A DNA stretch of 34,644 bases from Desulfotomaculum copahuensis (GTDB taxonomy: Bacteria; Bacillota; Desulfotomaculia; Desulfotomaculales; Desulfovirgulaceae), in contig NZ_LYVF01000172.1 of the NCBI RefSeq assembly GCF_001655685.1, forward strand, positions 1 to 34,644, given 5' to 3'. How positions within the stretch are numbered: the stretch's first letter is position 1; each line of letters begins with the position of its first letter. The notes under the pieces are model-generated. The model made no database searches. It worked only from the letters and a program-made list of their open reading frames with translations, and had not been told where the DNA came from. Below are positions 22,547 to 30,677 of the stretch, one piece after another. Made by a program: the position numbers and the translations under genes.

Positions 22547-23911
22547 TCAAGAAATTATTCCCAACTCGCGCATCTTGGCGTAAAGTGAACTACGGCTCAT
22601 CTTCAGTGCCTGGGCGGCCGCCGAGCGGTTCCAGTTGTGCTCCTTGAGCACGTTTAAAATGACCTGTTTTTCCACGTCGGCGATGATTTCTTTAAAAGAC
22701 ATGTCCGCCCGTTCGGTACGCAGGTTGATGTCCTCCCGTTGCGCCTGGATGCCCAGGGGCAGTTCCTCAATGGTGATCAGCGGTCCGGTGGACATGAGCA
22801 CCGCACGCTCGCAGACGTTGCGCAGTTCCCGGATATTGCCCGGCCAGTTGTATTGCATCAGCAACTTCATGGCCCGCGGGGAGAAGCCGCTTACTTTCTT
22901 GTGAAACTCCCGGGCAGAGTTTTTGACGAAGAATTCGGTCAGGTGGGGGATATCCTCTTTTCTTTCCCGCAACGGCGGCACCCATATTTCCACCACATTC
23001 AGCCGGAAAAACAGGTCTTCCCGGAAAGCGCCCTCCTGGATGGACTGCTCCAGGTTTTTATTGGTGGCGGCCACGATGCGTACGTCCACTTTAATCGTTT
23101 CGGTGCCGCCCACCCGCTCGAATTCTTTTTCCTGTAAAACGCGCAGCAGTTTGGCCTGGGTGGCCGGGCTCATTTCACCGATTTCATCCAGGAAAATCGT
23201 GCCCCGGTCGGCCAGTTCGAACTTGCCCGGTTTGCGTGTGCCGGCGCCGGTGAAGGCTCCTTTTTCATAACCTAGCAATTCGGATTCCAGCAACGTTTCC
23301 GGGATGGAAGCGCAGTTGATTTTTATAAACGGCCGGTCCTTGCGCGGACTGTTCAGATGGATGGCTCGGGCCACCAGTTCCTTGCCGGTGCCGCTTTCCC
23401 CGCGGATGAGCACGGTCACATTGCTGTCCACAATCCGGCCGATCGACTTGTATACCGACTGCATGGCCGGGGATTGGCCGATCATGATCTCATTGGTGAG
23501 GTCCTGACCGTTGCCGTGTTCTTCTGTACTCATTTTGGACACCAGCGCCTGGGTATTGACCGCCTTTTGCACAATGGCCAGCAGTTCATCCAGTTTGAAC
23601 GGCTTGGTGATATAGTCGAAGGCGCCGAGCTTCATTGCCTTGATGGTGGTTTCAGTATTACCGTAAGCGGTGATCAGGATGATCGGCAGGCGCTGCCCTT
23701 TTTCCCGCACCGTCTCCAGCACTTTTATACCGTCCAGGCCGGGCATGCGAATATCCATCAGCACCGCGGCCGGGTTCAGGGCGGCCATCTTTTCCATGCC
23801 TTCCGCGCCGTCCGCGGCGGTGGCCACTGCGTAGCCGGCCGTTTCCAGCACGTCGGTCAGCGCCTGGCGCACGCTGGCTTCATCATCCACTACAAGCACT
23901 AACGGGGGCAT
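22547..23911 (-). CDS. NtrC-type sigma-54 response regulator, copy 2 (RR2)
   Basis: A 454-residue regulator. The receiver domain (1-120) has the acidic pocket DDE, phospho-acceptor Asp53 in LMDIRMPGLDG, and Lys in TKPF. The AAA+ domain (about 140-375) has Walker A GESGTGKE, the sigma-54 contact loop GAFTGA, Walker [10 protein letters not shown], and an arginine finger region FREDLFFRL. The C-terminus has a Fis-type helix-turn-helix (NWNRSAAAQALKMSRSSLYAKM). ATG 23911 has AAAGGAGGAG upstream and overlaps the kinase 2 stop. It probably binds the CTGTACAG-type dyads at 21182 and 26619 and activates P1 and P2. Confidence 0.95.
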   Translation of the reverse strand: MPPLVLVVDDEASVRQALTDVLETAGYAVATAADGAEGMEKMAALNPAAVLMDIRMPGLDGIKVLETVREKGQRLPIILITAYGNTETTIKAMKLGAFDYITKPFKLDELLAIVQKAVNTQALVSKMSTEEHGNGQDLTNEIMIGQSPAMQSVYKSIGRIVDSNVTVLIRGESGTGKELVARAIHLNSPRKDRPFIKINCASIPETLLESELLGYEKGAFTGAGTRKPGKFELADRGTIFLDEIGEMSPATQAKLLRVLQEKEFERVGGTETIKVDVRIVAATNKNLEQSIQEGAFREDLFFRLNVVEIWVPPLRERKEDIPHLTEFFVKNSAREFHKKVSGFSPRAMKLLMQYNWPGNIRELRNVCERAVLMSTGPLITIEELPLGIQAQREDINLRTERADMSFKEIIADVEKQVILNVLKEHNWNRSAAAQALKMSRSSLYAKMRELGIIS

Positions 23912-25709
23912 GCGTCTCCTCCTTTCGCTGCAGGTAAATGCGGAAGGTGGTGCCGCGGTTGACGCGGCTTTCCACCTCGATATTGCCGCCGTGAGCCTGG
24001 ATAATCTCGTGGGCGATGGCCAGTCCCAGGCCCATTCCCTTTTCCCGGGTGGTGAAGAACGGTTCGAAAATATGCCGCATATTTCCGGCCGGAATGCCAC
24101 AGCCGCTGTCGGTGAGGGTAACCAGCAGCGAATCGCTGGGCCGGTCGTAGGCCGTTTCCACCTCCAGCCGGCCGCCGTCGGGCATGGCCTGGCAGGAGTT
24201 GTAAATGACGTTCATCAACACCCGCTCGATCTGGTCCGGATCAATCCAGGCCGGCGGCAGGTCCGGGGCCAACCGGGCATGAATTTCCGGCGGCTGCCGG
24301 TACACCTCCCGGAAAAAGCGCAGCACCTTTTCCACCACCCGGTTCAGCTCGTAAGGAACAAAGCGTGATTCGGCCGGGCGGGCAAAGTAAAGCAACTGTT
24401 CCACCAGTCCCTCCAGCCTGGTGACTTCACTGTACATGGTGGCCAGCGCCCGCGGAGAGGGTTTGTTGGTTTTTTGCCAGAGCTGGATATAGCAACTGAT
24501 CGAGGTGAGGGGATTGCGGATTTCATGGGCCACCCCGGCCACCAGCTTACCCAGGGAGGCCAGCCGTTCCTGGCGGTGCACCCGGTCTTCCAGGCGCATG
24601 GTTTCAGTGACATCCCGACAGTAGAGGACCGCTCCCACTTTATGTTGCCTGCCGTCGGTGAGCAGGGCGGTGCTGGCCAGCAATTGCGGTGCGCCGGCGC
24701 CCGGTTTGAAATCCTTGTACTGCCTTCCTGTTTCCAGGGTGTTTTGTAAAAGCCCGGTAAATGGGGAACCGGATGGGAATATTTCATTGAAATGCCGGTC
24801 CTGGCAGTCCGGGGGAAGTTCAAATATTCTGGCGGCGGCGGCGTTGGCAATGACCACCCGTCCGGCGGCGTCCACCACCAGCATGGCGTCGTCAATGGTG
24901 GCCAGCATCAACTGGTTGTATTTATACACATCGGTCAGCCGCTCGGCCAGACCGTTGATCGCGCCGGCAATTTCACCTAGTTCGCCGGGCGCTTCCGGCA
25001 GGCGGCGATCCAGGTCGTATTGCAAAGTCTGCAGCCCTTCCTTGATCCGCTGTACTCCTTTGACAAAGCTGCGCATAAGCAAAAGGGCGCCGCCCAGGGC
25101 GAAAAAAATGACCAGCGCCGCCGCGGCGTAGGAGTTTATCTCCATCTGCCGGATGCGATCGTAAAAGCTGGTATGGCCCAGGTTTTCGGTGGCCCAGATC
25201 ACTGCTTCCAGCTTGTCGTCCCGGTAGTATGGACGGTAGATTTCCAATACGCCGGAAGAGCCATGGCCGATGGTGTGTACCACCGTGTCCTGGCGGGAGA
25301 GCACTTCTTCAAAGGCGCTCTTGTAACGGGGTGGAATGTTTTGCCGGTAGCCGCTGCTGCCGTCCAGCACCAGGTTCAACGAGGGCAGATAAAAGCCCAC
25401 CTGCACCCGGGGATATTTACGGCTGATCTGATTGATTGGTTCGCGTAAAGCTTGATTGAGCACGGCGGCCTGTTTGTCCCGGGGCGCAGTCAGCGCCCGG
25501 TTGTTGCTCAAAATACCGGTAAAGCTGGTGTGCATGCTGCTGTCCAGGTCGTCGACGGCCCGGTTCAGTTTGGCCTTCTGGTTTTCCACCAGGGCCAGTT
25601 CGCTGTTGTTCATGATGCTGACCATGTACAGGGTCAGGGCAACGGGGAAGAGAAGCAGCACCAGCATCATGATCAGCAGCAGGTTGCTTAATTTTTTGGC
25701 ACGAAGCAT
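23883..25709 (-). CDS. Membrane sensor histidine kinase, copy 2
   Basis: A 608-residue NtrB-like kinase. Helix 1 is LLLIMMLVLLLFPVALTLYM. An extracytoplasmic sensor of about 155 residues (KYPRVQVGFYLPSLNLVLDG) is followed by helix 2 (AAAALVIFFALGGALLLMRSF), a linker, PAS (IDDAMLVVDAAGRVVIAN), HisKA with His near 395 (VAHEIRNPLTSISCY) and HATPase_c (YNSCQAMPDGG, DSGCGIP, GMGLGLAIAHEI). Start ATG 25709 (MLRAKK) has AGAGGTGG upstream. The gene overlaps the response regulator by 29 bases, a clear cognate pair. Confidence 0.93.
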   Translation of the reverse strand: MLRAKKLSNLLLIMMLVLLLFPVALTLYMVSIMNNSELALVENQKAKLNRAVDDLDSSMHTSFTGILSNNRALTAPRDKQAAVLNQALREPINQISRKYPRVQVGFYLPSLNLVLDGSSGYRQNIPPRYKSAFEEVLSRQDTVVHTIGHGSSGVLEIYRPYYRDDKLEAVIWATENLGHTSFYDRIRQMEINSYAAAALVIFFALGGALLLMRSFVKGVQRIKEGLQTLQYDLDRRLPEAPGELGEIAGAINGLAERLTDVYKYNQLMLATIDDAMLVVDAAGRVVIANAAAARIFELPPDCQDRHFNEIFPSGSPFTGLLQNTLETGRQYKDFKPGAGAPQLLASTALLTDGRQHKVGAVLYCRDVTETMRLEDRVHRQERLASLGKLVAGVAHEIRNPLTSISCYIQLWQKTNKPSPRALATMYSEVTRLEGLVEQLLYFARPAESRFVPYELNRVVEKVLRFFREVYRQPPEIHARLAPDLPPAWIDPDQIERVLMNVIYNSCQAMPDGGRLEVETAYDRPSDSLLVTLTDSGCGIPAGNMRHIFEPFFTTREKGMGLGLAIAHEIIQAHGGNIEVESRVNRGTTFRIYLQRKEETHAPVSACSG

Positions 25710-25847
25710 GCTTTCCACCTCTGTACGGCAGAGCCGGTTCAAGTCCCGGGGCCGCCCGGGCGGCCGTATTGCTTGCACAAACGGCAATACTGCGTAGTTA
25801 CGCCGGAGGGTTCGAAGGTGAACCTGCTATCCATGTCTTACAATACG

Positions 25848-25876
25848 ACTATACTACGTTGCTGTGTCCGTGTCCA
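25848..25876 (-). promoter_or_regulatory. Sigma-A promoter of kinase 2 operon
   Basis: Minus strand: TGGACA (25871-25876), 17 bases, TATAGT (25848-25853), identical in both hexamers and spacing to the kinase 1 promoter. Confidence 0.7.
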
Positions 25877-25938
25877 CCGTCTGCCGCCTGAAAACAAGTT
25901 GGGAAATATTAAAATAAAGAAAATTTTGAAAACCCCAA

Positions 25939-25963
25939 AAAGACCCGCCGGGAGCGGGTCTTT
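25939..25963 (-). terminator. Terminator after FNPxRH copy 2
   Basis: A perfect 10-base-pair stem AAAGACCCGC / GCGGGTCTTT with a five-base loop. On the minus strand it is followed by TTGGGGTTTT. It ends the P2 transcript before the kinase 2 promoter. The flanking stretch 25964-26074 shows nothing else. Confidence 0.8.
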
Positions 25964-26074
25964 AAAAAATTGTTCGCTAATTTTTATGCCGGTAATGGCC
26001 GTTCTTAAACGGCGGCTTGTGCTAAAAGTTGTTGACCCGGACCGGGCCGAAGACGGATAAGCGGCGTCAAAATT

Positions 26075-26497
26075 TTAAAACGAGGGGCGCGGACCGACTG
26101 GGTGGACCGTCAGGGCGGCCAGTTTGTCCTGCAGCAACAGCATCATCAGATAATGCTGACAGAGGATGTTGTATGCGCCGATGCCCACCAGGCCCACCAC
26201 CAGGATCAGGATGGTCAGGCCGAAGGGAAACAATCTGACCTGGGTTTCGTCCGGGGTATATACATTGCCCAGGGTATCCTTCCAGGCATAAATTTCCCCG
26301 GTGACCGGGTCCTGCTCGACGATCACGTGGCGGGTGGGATTGAAATAGTGTTTGAAAACCGATTCCTTCAAGAAATCTGCGCCGGTCCACAGGCCCATCA
26401 AAGAGAGGGCTAGAATGACATAGGCGATTATTGTTTTGAATTGTTTAAACCGCCCCATCATGGACGGCTCCAGCGCCTTTTCCATTTCCGCATCCAT
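26075..26497 (-). CDS. FNPxRH two-helix membrane protein, copy 2
   Basis: 140 residues. Helices AYVILALSLMGLWTGADF and LTILILVVGLVGIGAYNIL flank the conserved loop FNPTRHVIVEQDPVTGEIYAW, GNVYTP, VRLFPF, then QHYLMM after helix 2. It is transcribed alone, from sigma-54 promoter P2, and ends at a terminator. Start ATG 26497 (MDAEME) has GGAGG eight bases upstream; the longer frame to 26530 is not needed. The loop lies between the helices and should be on the outside. Unknown function. Confidence 0.8.
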   Translation of the reverse strand: MDAEMEKALEPSMMGRFKQFKTIIAYVILALSLMGLWTGADFLKESVFKHYFNPTRHVIVEQDPVTGEIYAWKDTLGNVYTPDETQVRLFPFGLTILILVVGLVGIGAYNILCQHYLMMLLLQDKLAALTVHPVGPRPSF

Positions 26498-26539
26498 TAA
26501 GGTGTCCTCCTTTGTGAATATTAACTGCAAGTAATAATG

Positions 26540-26555
26540 AGCAAATTCCGTGCCA
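26540..26555 (-). promoter_or_regulatory. Sigma-54 promoter P2
   Basis: Minus strand TGGCACGGAATTTGCT, a perfect TGGCACG-N4-TTGC match. The start of FNPxRH copy 2 is about 43 bases downstream, giving a short leader. Confidence 0.87.
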
Positions 26556-26618
26556 TTGCGTATGATCCGGCAACGCCCGGTCTTTTCCGGTGAAACGGCG
26601 GCTTTGGGCGGGAATACT

Positions 26619-26655
26619 GCCCTGATTCTGTACAGATGCTGTACAGAATCAGGGC
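26619..26655. promoter_or_regulatory. Upstream activator dyad of P2 (perfect 17-base inverted repeat)
   Basis: GCCCTGATTCTGTACAG, three bases ATG, CTGTACAGAATCAGGGC. Each arm holds CTGTACAG, itself a palindrome, with centres 11 bases apart, one DNA turn. It is 64-100 bases upstream of the -24 box, the normal place for an NtrC-type site, and matches the P1 dyad. It also could form a hairpin in RNA, but lies beyond the preceding terminator. Confidence 0.65.
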
Positions 26656-26683
26656 AAAAAAAGGCCCGCCGTTTATGCGGGCC
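26656..26683 (-). terminator. Terminator of the P3 operon
   Basis: Stem GGCCCGC / GCGGGCC with a seven-base loop, then seven T on the minus strand. It follows the 26725 gene. Confidence 0.88.
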
Positions 26684-26724
26684 GGTTGAGAAAGAATATA
26701 GAGGAGTGATTCCCCTGTTTGGGG

Positions 26725-27576
26725 CTAGTGAATTTCCGCCGCCGGGTCGGCGCCTTCCTGCGGCAGGCGGCCCGTCAAGGTGCGGAAAAGTTTTTCCAGG
26801 TAGTTGAAGAGCATATCAATGCCCAGTCCGGCCGCCAGCGCGATGAACACCGCGTAGGTACCGTACAGCGGGCCGTTTGTCTTGGCCATGGTGCGCGCCC
26901 AACCAACCAGGCCCACCGGACGCACATTTATATTGGCTTTGCTCTGCCCCAGGATTTTACCGTCCTTCACGGCATAGGCGGTGATTACGGTTTCCCCCTG
27001 CGCCACCGAGGCGGGCAGCGGTACGGACAGGCGGTAGCTGTCGCCGCTTCTTTGAATTGCATTTTCCTTGATTGTGTACAGGTTATCCTTCTGGTACATT
27101 TTGATCAGGGCATCCAGGTATTCCTTCCCTTCACGGCCGGAAAGCTTGCGGGTCTGGTTGCCGGACGCCTCTTTGATTGTGGTGGCGTCGCGCACGGATT
27201 TGAATCCGGGTTCGATACCCGTTTCATCCTGCAGATCCGGTGGCAGGGCACTGATTTTGGCGGAAGAAAAAACCTGGTACATTTTCGGAATGCCTTCCAC
27301 TTCGGCCTGGGCCACATTCATCCACAGCGGACCGACTTTCCCTTTCCGGCTTAAATCAACATTGCGGGTGGGGGATACCAGTTTAATGTAGATATCGCTG
27401 TCCGCCGGGGCGGCACCCGAGATGCTCACCGTTTGACCGCTGAAGTTCAAACCGACATTAATTTGTTGCGGGTCGGTATTTACCGAGACCACACCGGCCA
27501 GCGCCGCCGGCACACTGCCCAGGAAAACCACCATGGCCACCAGAAGGCAGGTTAAAGTCTTCACTTTCACATGCAT
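26725..27576 (-). CDS. TIGR02186/Alph_Pro_TM-type membrane protein, partner of TauE/SafE copy 2
   Basis: 283 residues with a signal sequence (CLLVAMVVFLGSVPAALAG), a beta-rich extracytoplasmic domain (GLNFSGQTVSISGAAP, LVSPTRNVDLSRKGKVGPLWMNV, IPKMYQVFSSAKIS) and one helix near the C-terminus (YGTYAVFIALAAGLGIDMLF). The blocks match the TIGR02186 (putative transmembrane protein Alph_Pro_TM) family, which is often found beside TauE/SafE permeases. Its function is not established. ATG 27576 has GGGAGGTGGG upstream and starts one base after the permease stop, so the two are coupled. It ends at the terminator at 26656. Confidence 0.82.
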   Translation of the reverse strand: MHVKVKTLTCLLVAMVVFLGSVPAALAGVVSVNTDPQQINVGLNFSGQTVSISGAAPADSDIYIKLVSPTRNVDLSRKGKVGPLWMNVAQAEVEGIPKMYQVFSSAKISALPPDLQDETGIEPGFKSVRDATTIKEASGNQTRKLSGREGKEYLDALIKMYQKDNLYTIKENAIQRSGDSYRLSVPLPASVAQGETVITAYAVKDGKILGQSKANINVRPVGLVGWARTMAKTNGPLYGTYAVFIALAAGLGIDMLFNYLEKLFRTLTGRLPQEGADPAAEIH

Positions 27577-27577
27577 A

Positions 27578-28489
27578 TCAATGCCCACCTCCCAGTACGA
27601 TCAGTGATGCCGGGGTGACCAGCAGGTCGTGGGCCATTTTGATCATTACACCCAGCACAATCAGCGAAAAGACGATGCGCAGCTGTTCCGCCTTGAGCAT
27701 GCGGCCGATGCGCACTCCGAACTGGGCGCCCACCGACGAACCGAGCAGGAGCAGCAGGGCCAGCACCAGGTCCACCGTTTCGTTGACCACGGAATTGGCC
27801 AGGGTAACGTTGATGGCCGTAAAGACCACTGTAAACAGGCTGGTACCGACGGCTTTCAACGTGGGGATTCGCAGCAGGTAAATCATAATCGGCAGCATGA
27901 TGAAACCGCCGCCCACACCCATTAACGCCGCCAGTATGCCGATCAGCGCGCCCAGTACAAACAGGGCCACGATGGAACACTCAATGCCGCTGGTGGCGAA
28001 ATATACTTTCATCGGCAGCCGCTGGGCCAGGCCCGGACCCTTGGACGCTTTGGCCCGTACCGGGGCGCCCTTTTTGCGCAGGGCGTTGAAGCTTTCCATG
28101 AACATGAAGGAACCAACTACCAGCAACATAACCACGTAAATTATTTTTACGGTGAAGTCGAAGTTGCCCAACTGACGGAGCATGCGCACCAGGCCGGTAC
28201 CGGCGGTGCCGCCCACCAGGCCGCCCACCAGCATGATCAAGCCCAGCTTGAAATCCACATTGCCGGCCCGTCCGTGGGCGAATGTGCCCGAGGCCGAGGC
28301 GGCCACAATCTGGTTGGTGTCACTGGCGGCAGCCACCGCCGGGGGCACCCCGGCCATCATCAGGAGCGGGGTGAGGAGGAACCCCCCCCCCACTCCGAAC
28401 AGCCCGGACAACAGCCCGACCATGCCGCCCAGGCCGAGCACGAGATAGGCGGTCATTTGTACTCCGGCTACAGGTAGAAAAATACTCAT
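27578..28489 (-). CDS. TauE/SafE family anion permease, copy 2
   Basis: A 303-residue membrane protein with about eight helices. The family repeats are GGMVGLLSGLFGVGGGFLLTPLLM in the first half and GILAALMGVGGGFIMLPIMIY in the second. In the middle a cytoplasmic loop holds KGAPVRAKASKGPGLAQRL. Start ATG 28489 has GGGGGTG upstream. It follows FNPxRH copy 3 and precedes the TIGR02186-type gene; all three share sigma-54 promoter P3. The exported or imported anion is unknown. Sulfite or a sulfonate is a family-level possibility. Confidence 0.9.
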   Translation of the reverse strand: MSIFLPVAGVQMTAYLVLGLGGMVGLLSGLFGVGGGFLLTPLLMMAGVPPAVAAASDTNQIVAASASGTFAHGRAGNVDFKLGLIMLVGGLVGGTAGTGLVRMLRQLGNFDFTVKIIYVVMLLVVGSFMFMESFNALRKKGAPVRAKASKGPGLAQRLPMKVYFATSGIECSIVALFVLGALIGILAALMGVGGGFIMLPIMIYLLRIPTLKAVGTSLFTVVFTAINVTLANSVVNETVDLVLALLLLLGSSVGAQFGVRIGRMLKAEQLRIVFSLIVLGVMIKMAHDLLVTPASLIVLGGGH

Positions 28490-28576
28490 TATAATTTCAC
28501 CCCCGATTAACTAGCGTGTTTCCGCCCCGGCCGGCTTCCGGGCGGTGGCAACCGCCACCGGCGGCCGTTTCGGCCT

Positions 28577-29005
28577 TCATTCCAGGGACATTTCATGCAG
28601 CAGCCTCTGGCGGGGCGGACCGCTGTCCAGCATGCGGCTTTTAACCACCAGCATCACGGCGTAATGTTCCACCATCAAGTTATAGCTTTGCACACCCACT
28701 CCCAGGATAATCAGGATCAGGCACATAATGCCGTAGGGGAAGCGCTTGACGTCCGGGTCGTTGGTTGTGTAAATATTGCCCATGGCGTCCTTCCATGCGT
28801 AGATCTCCATGGTGTCGGGGTCCTGTTCAACAATAGTGTGGCGGGACGGGTTGAAATAGTGCTTGTAAACGCTTTCACGCAGGAAGTCGACTCCGGTCCA
28901 GAACCCCAGCAGGGAAAGGACTACAATTACAATGGCGATACCGGAGGAAAATCTTTTCAACTTGCTTTTATCTTCTTCATTCAGGTGCTGGATAAGTTCT
29001 TCCAT
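28577..29005 (-). CDS. FNPxRH two-helix membrane protein, copy 3
   Basis: 142 residues. Helices IAIVIVVLSLLGFWTGVDF and IMCLILIILGVGVQSYNLM flank the loop FNPSRHTIVEQDPDTMEIYAW, GNIYTT, VKRFPY, then EHYAVM. It is the first gene of the P3 operon. Start ATG 29005 (MEELIQ) has GGGGG upstream; the ribosome-site region contains a perfect tandem repeat of ten bases (29009-29028, CTTATACCCC twice on the plus strand). Loop identity to copies 1 and 2 is high; tails differ, so the loop is the functional part. Unknown function. Confidence 0.82.
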   Translation of the reverse strand: MEELIQHLNEEDKSKLKRFSSGIAIVIVVLSLLGFWTGVDFLRESVYKHYFNPSRHTIVEQDPDTMEIYAWKDAMGNIYTTNDPDVKRFPYGIMCLILIILGVGVQSYNLMVEHYAVMLVVKSRMLDSGPPRQRLLHEMSLE

Positions 29006-29114
29006 AATCTTATACCCCCTTATACCCCTAAAAACAAGGTTTTTGCCCGCCGGTTCGATATCGGCCTTTATCACACCCCTTTGTCTTTGCTTGTTCCTTG
29101 TTGCACATAATAAA

Positions 29115-29130
29115 TGCAATAGTGGTGCCA
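29115..29130 (-). promoter_or_regulatory. Sigma-54 promoter P3
   Basis: Minus strand TGGCACCACTATTGCA, a perfect TGGCAC-N5-TTGC match, with a leader of about 100 bases to FNPxRH copy 3. Confidence 0.85.
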
Positions 29131-29176
29131 GTGGGCGGGAAAGTTCCCAAAACCAGACCGGCCCGTATAAAATAAG

Positions 29177-29203
29177 GGCCGGCGGCATCAAGTGCCGCCG
29201 GCC
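29177..29203 (-). terminator. Terminator of the kinase 3 - RR3 operon
   Basis: A perfect 11-base-pair stem GGCCGGCGGCA / TGCCGCCGGCC with a five-base loop, followed on the minus strand by CTTATTTT. Confidence 0.85.
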
Positions 29204-29227
29204 GCGGGAATGGATCCCCCGCCTGGT

Positions 29228-29263
29228 GGGCAATCATTGCTCATTGGTGGGCAAAAATTGCCC
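29228..29263. promoter_or_regulatory. Two tandem dyads, activator site of P3
   Basis: GGGCAATCATTGCTC (29228-29242) and GGGCAAAAATTGCCC (29249-29263) have centres 21 bases apart, two helical turns, on the same DNA face. They lie about 100-130 bases upstream of the P3 -24 box. They differ from the CTGTACAG dyads of P1 and P2, in line with a different regulator. Confidence 0.6.
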
Positions 29264-29306
29264 GCGGGTGAAGTGGAGGAGTGATCTTTTCGTAACAAAA
29301 CGGAAC

Positions 29307-30677
29307 TTATGACAGCAGGCCGTAATCTTTCATCTTGGCGTAAAGGGAGCGGCGGTTCAACCCCAGTGCCTGGGCCGTGGCGCTGCGGTTCCAATTGTGT
29401 TCCCGCAGGGCTTTCAAGATCACCTGGCGCTCCACATCGGCAACGATCTCTTTCAAGGTCATGCCCGGCTTGACGGCGGTTTCCCGCAACTCCCGGCTGG
29501 TGGTCTGCAAGCAGAAGGGCATGTCCTCGGGCATGATCACCGGCCCCCGGGCCAGCACCACCGCCTGTTCGCAGATGTTGCGCAGTTCCCGCACGTTGCC
29601 CGGCCAATCGTACTGCTGCATCATTAGCAACGCCTCCGGTGAAAAATCCGTCACCGGCTTGTTCAATTCGCGGCTGTAGTGCTGCAGGAAGGAGCGGGCC
29701 ATCACCGGCACATCCTCCATCCGTTCCCGCAGCGGAGGCAGCCAGATGGTCACCACCTTGAGCCGGAAAAAAAGATCTTCCCGGAAAGTGCCCTCCTGGA
29801 CACAGCGCTGCAGATCCTTGTTGGTGGCCGCCAGAATGCGCACATCCACTTGAATGCTTTCCGTACCGCCCACCCGGTCGAATTCCCTTTCCTGCAGCAC
29901 CCGGAGCAGTTTGGCCTGGGTGGACAGGGTCAGTTCCCCGATTTCATCCAAAAAAATGGTGCCCTGATGGGCCAGTTCGAACTTTCCCGGCTTGCGCGCC
30001 CCGGCGCCGGTGAAAGCGCCTTTTTCGTGTCCGAAAAGTTCGCTTTCCATCAGGTTTTCCGGAATGGCGGCGCAGTTGATCTTGATAAAGGGGCCGTCCC
30101 GCCGGCCGCTGTTCTGGTGGATGGCGCGGGCCACCAGTTCTTTCCCCGTGCCGCTTTCGCCCTGGATCAACACCGTCACGTTGCTGCCGGCCACGCGGCC
30201 GATGGTTTTATATACGGCCTGCATGGGCGGCGATTGTCCGATCATGCTTTCCACCGGCGGCTGTTCCGGGCCGTCGCGGTCTTTCTTCAAGGCCTCCACT
30301 TCACTGGAAAGCTGTTTCATGGTCACGGCTTTTTTAACTGTTAAAATCAGCTCGTCCAGGTTGAAGGGCTTGATAATGTAATCGAAGGCGCCTGCTTTCA
30401 TGGCCTGGATGGCCATTTCGGTGGTGCCGAAGGCAGTCATTAAAATCACCGGCAGGCCGGTGTCAATTTGCTGGATGCGTTCCATCACCTGCAGGCCGTC
30501 CAGTTCGGGCATGCGGATATCCAGCAGGATGGCGTCCGGCGGTTTTTTTTGCATCAGTTCCAGTGCCTGGTAGCCGCCGGTGGCCGTTTCCACCCGGTAG
30601 CCGGCATCTTCCAGCACTTCCCGCAAAAACTCACCGACGCTTTCTTCATCATCAATTACCAGAATCGTGGGCATCAT
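29307..30677 (-). CDS. NtrC-type sigma-54 response regulator, copy 3 (RR3)
   Basis: 456 residues. Receiver with DDEE and Asp53 ([11 protein letters not shown]), Lys in IKPF; AAA+ with Walker [15 protein letters not shown] loop, Walker [10 protein letters not shown] and [10 protein letters not shown]-terminal Fis-type helix-turn-helix [22 protein letters not shown]. The recognition helix differs from RR2 (GLNRRSLY against KMSRSSLY), which fits different binding sites. ATG 30677 is preceded by AAAGGGGG and overlaps the kinase 3 stop by 26 bases. It probably activates P3. Confidence 0.95.
   Translation of the reverse strand: MMPTILVIDDEESVGEFLREVLEDAGYRVETATGGYQALELMQKKPPDAILLDIRMPELDGLQVMERIQQIDTGLPVILMTAFGTTEMAIQAMKAGAFDYIIKPFNLDELILTVKKAVTMKQLSSEVEALKKDRDGPEQPPVESMIGQSPPMQAVYKTIGRVAGSNVTVLIQGESGTGKELVARAIHQNSGRRDGPFIKINCAAIPENLMESELFGHEKGAFTGAGARKPGKFELAHQGTIFLDEIGELTLSTQAKLLRVLQEREFDRVGGTESIQVDVRILAATNKDLQRCVQEGTFREDLFFRLKVVTIWLPPLRERMEDVPVMARSFLQHYSRELNKPVTDFSPEALLMMQQYDWPGNVRELRNICEQAVVLARGPVIMPEDMPFCLQTTSRELRETAVKPGMTLKEIVADVERQVILKALREHNWNRSATAQALGLNRRSLYAKMKDYGLLS

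Noticed and set aside
26619-26655. The 17-base inverted repeat as a terminator
   Set aside because: The terminator with a T run is the neighbouring hairpin at 26656-26683; this repeat has no T tract and matches the P1 dyad.
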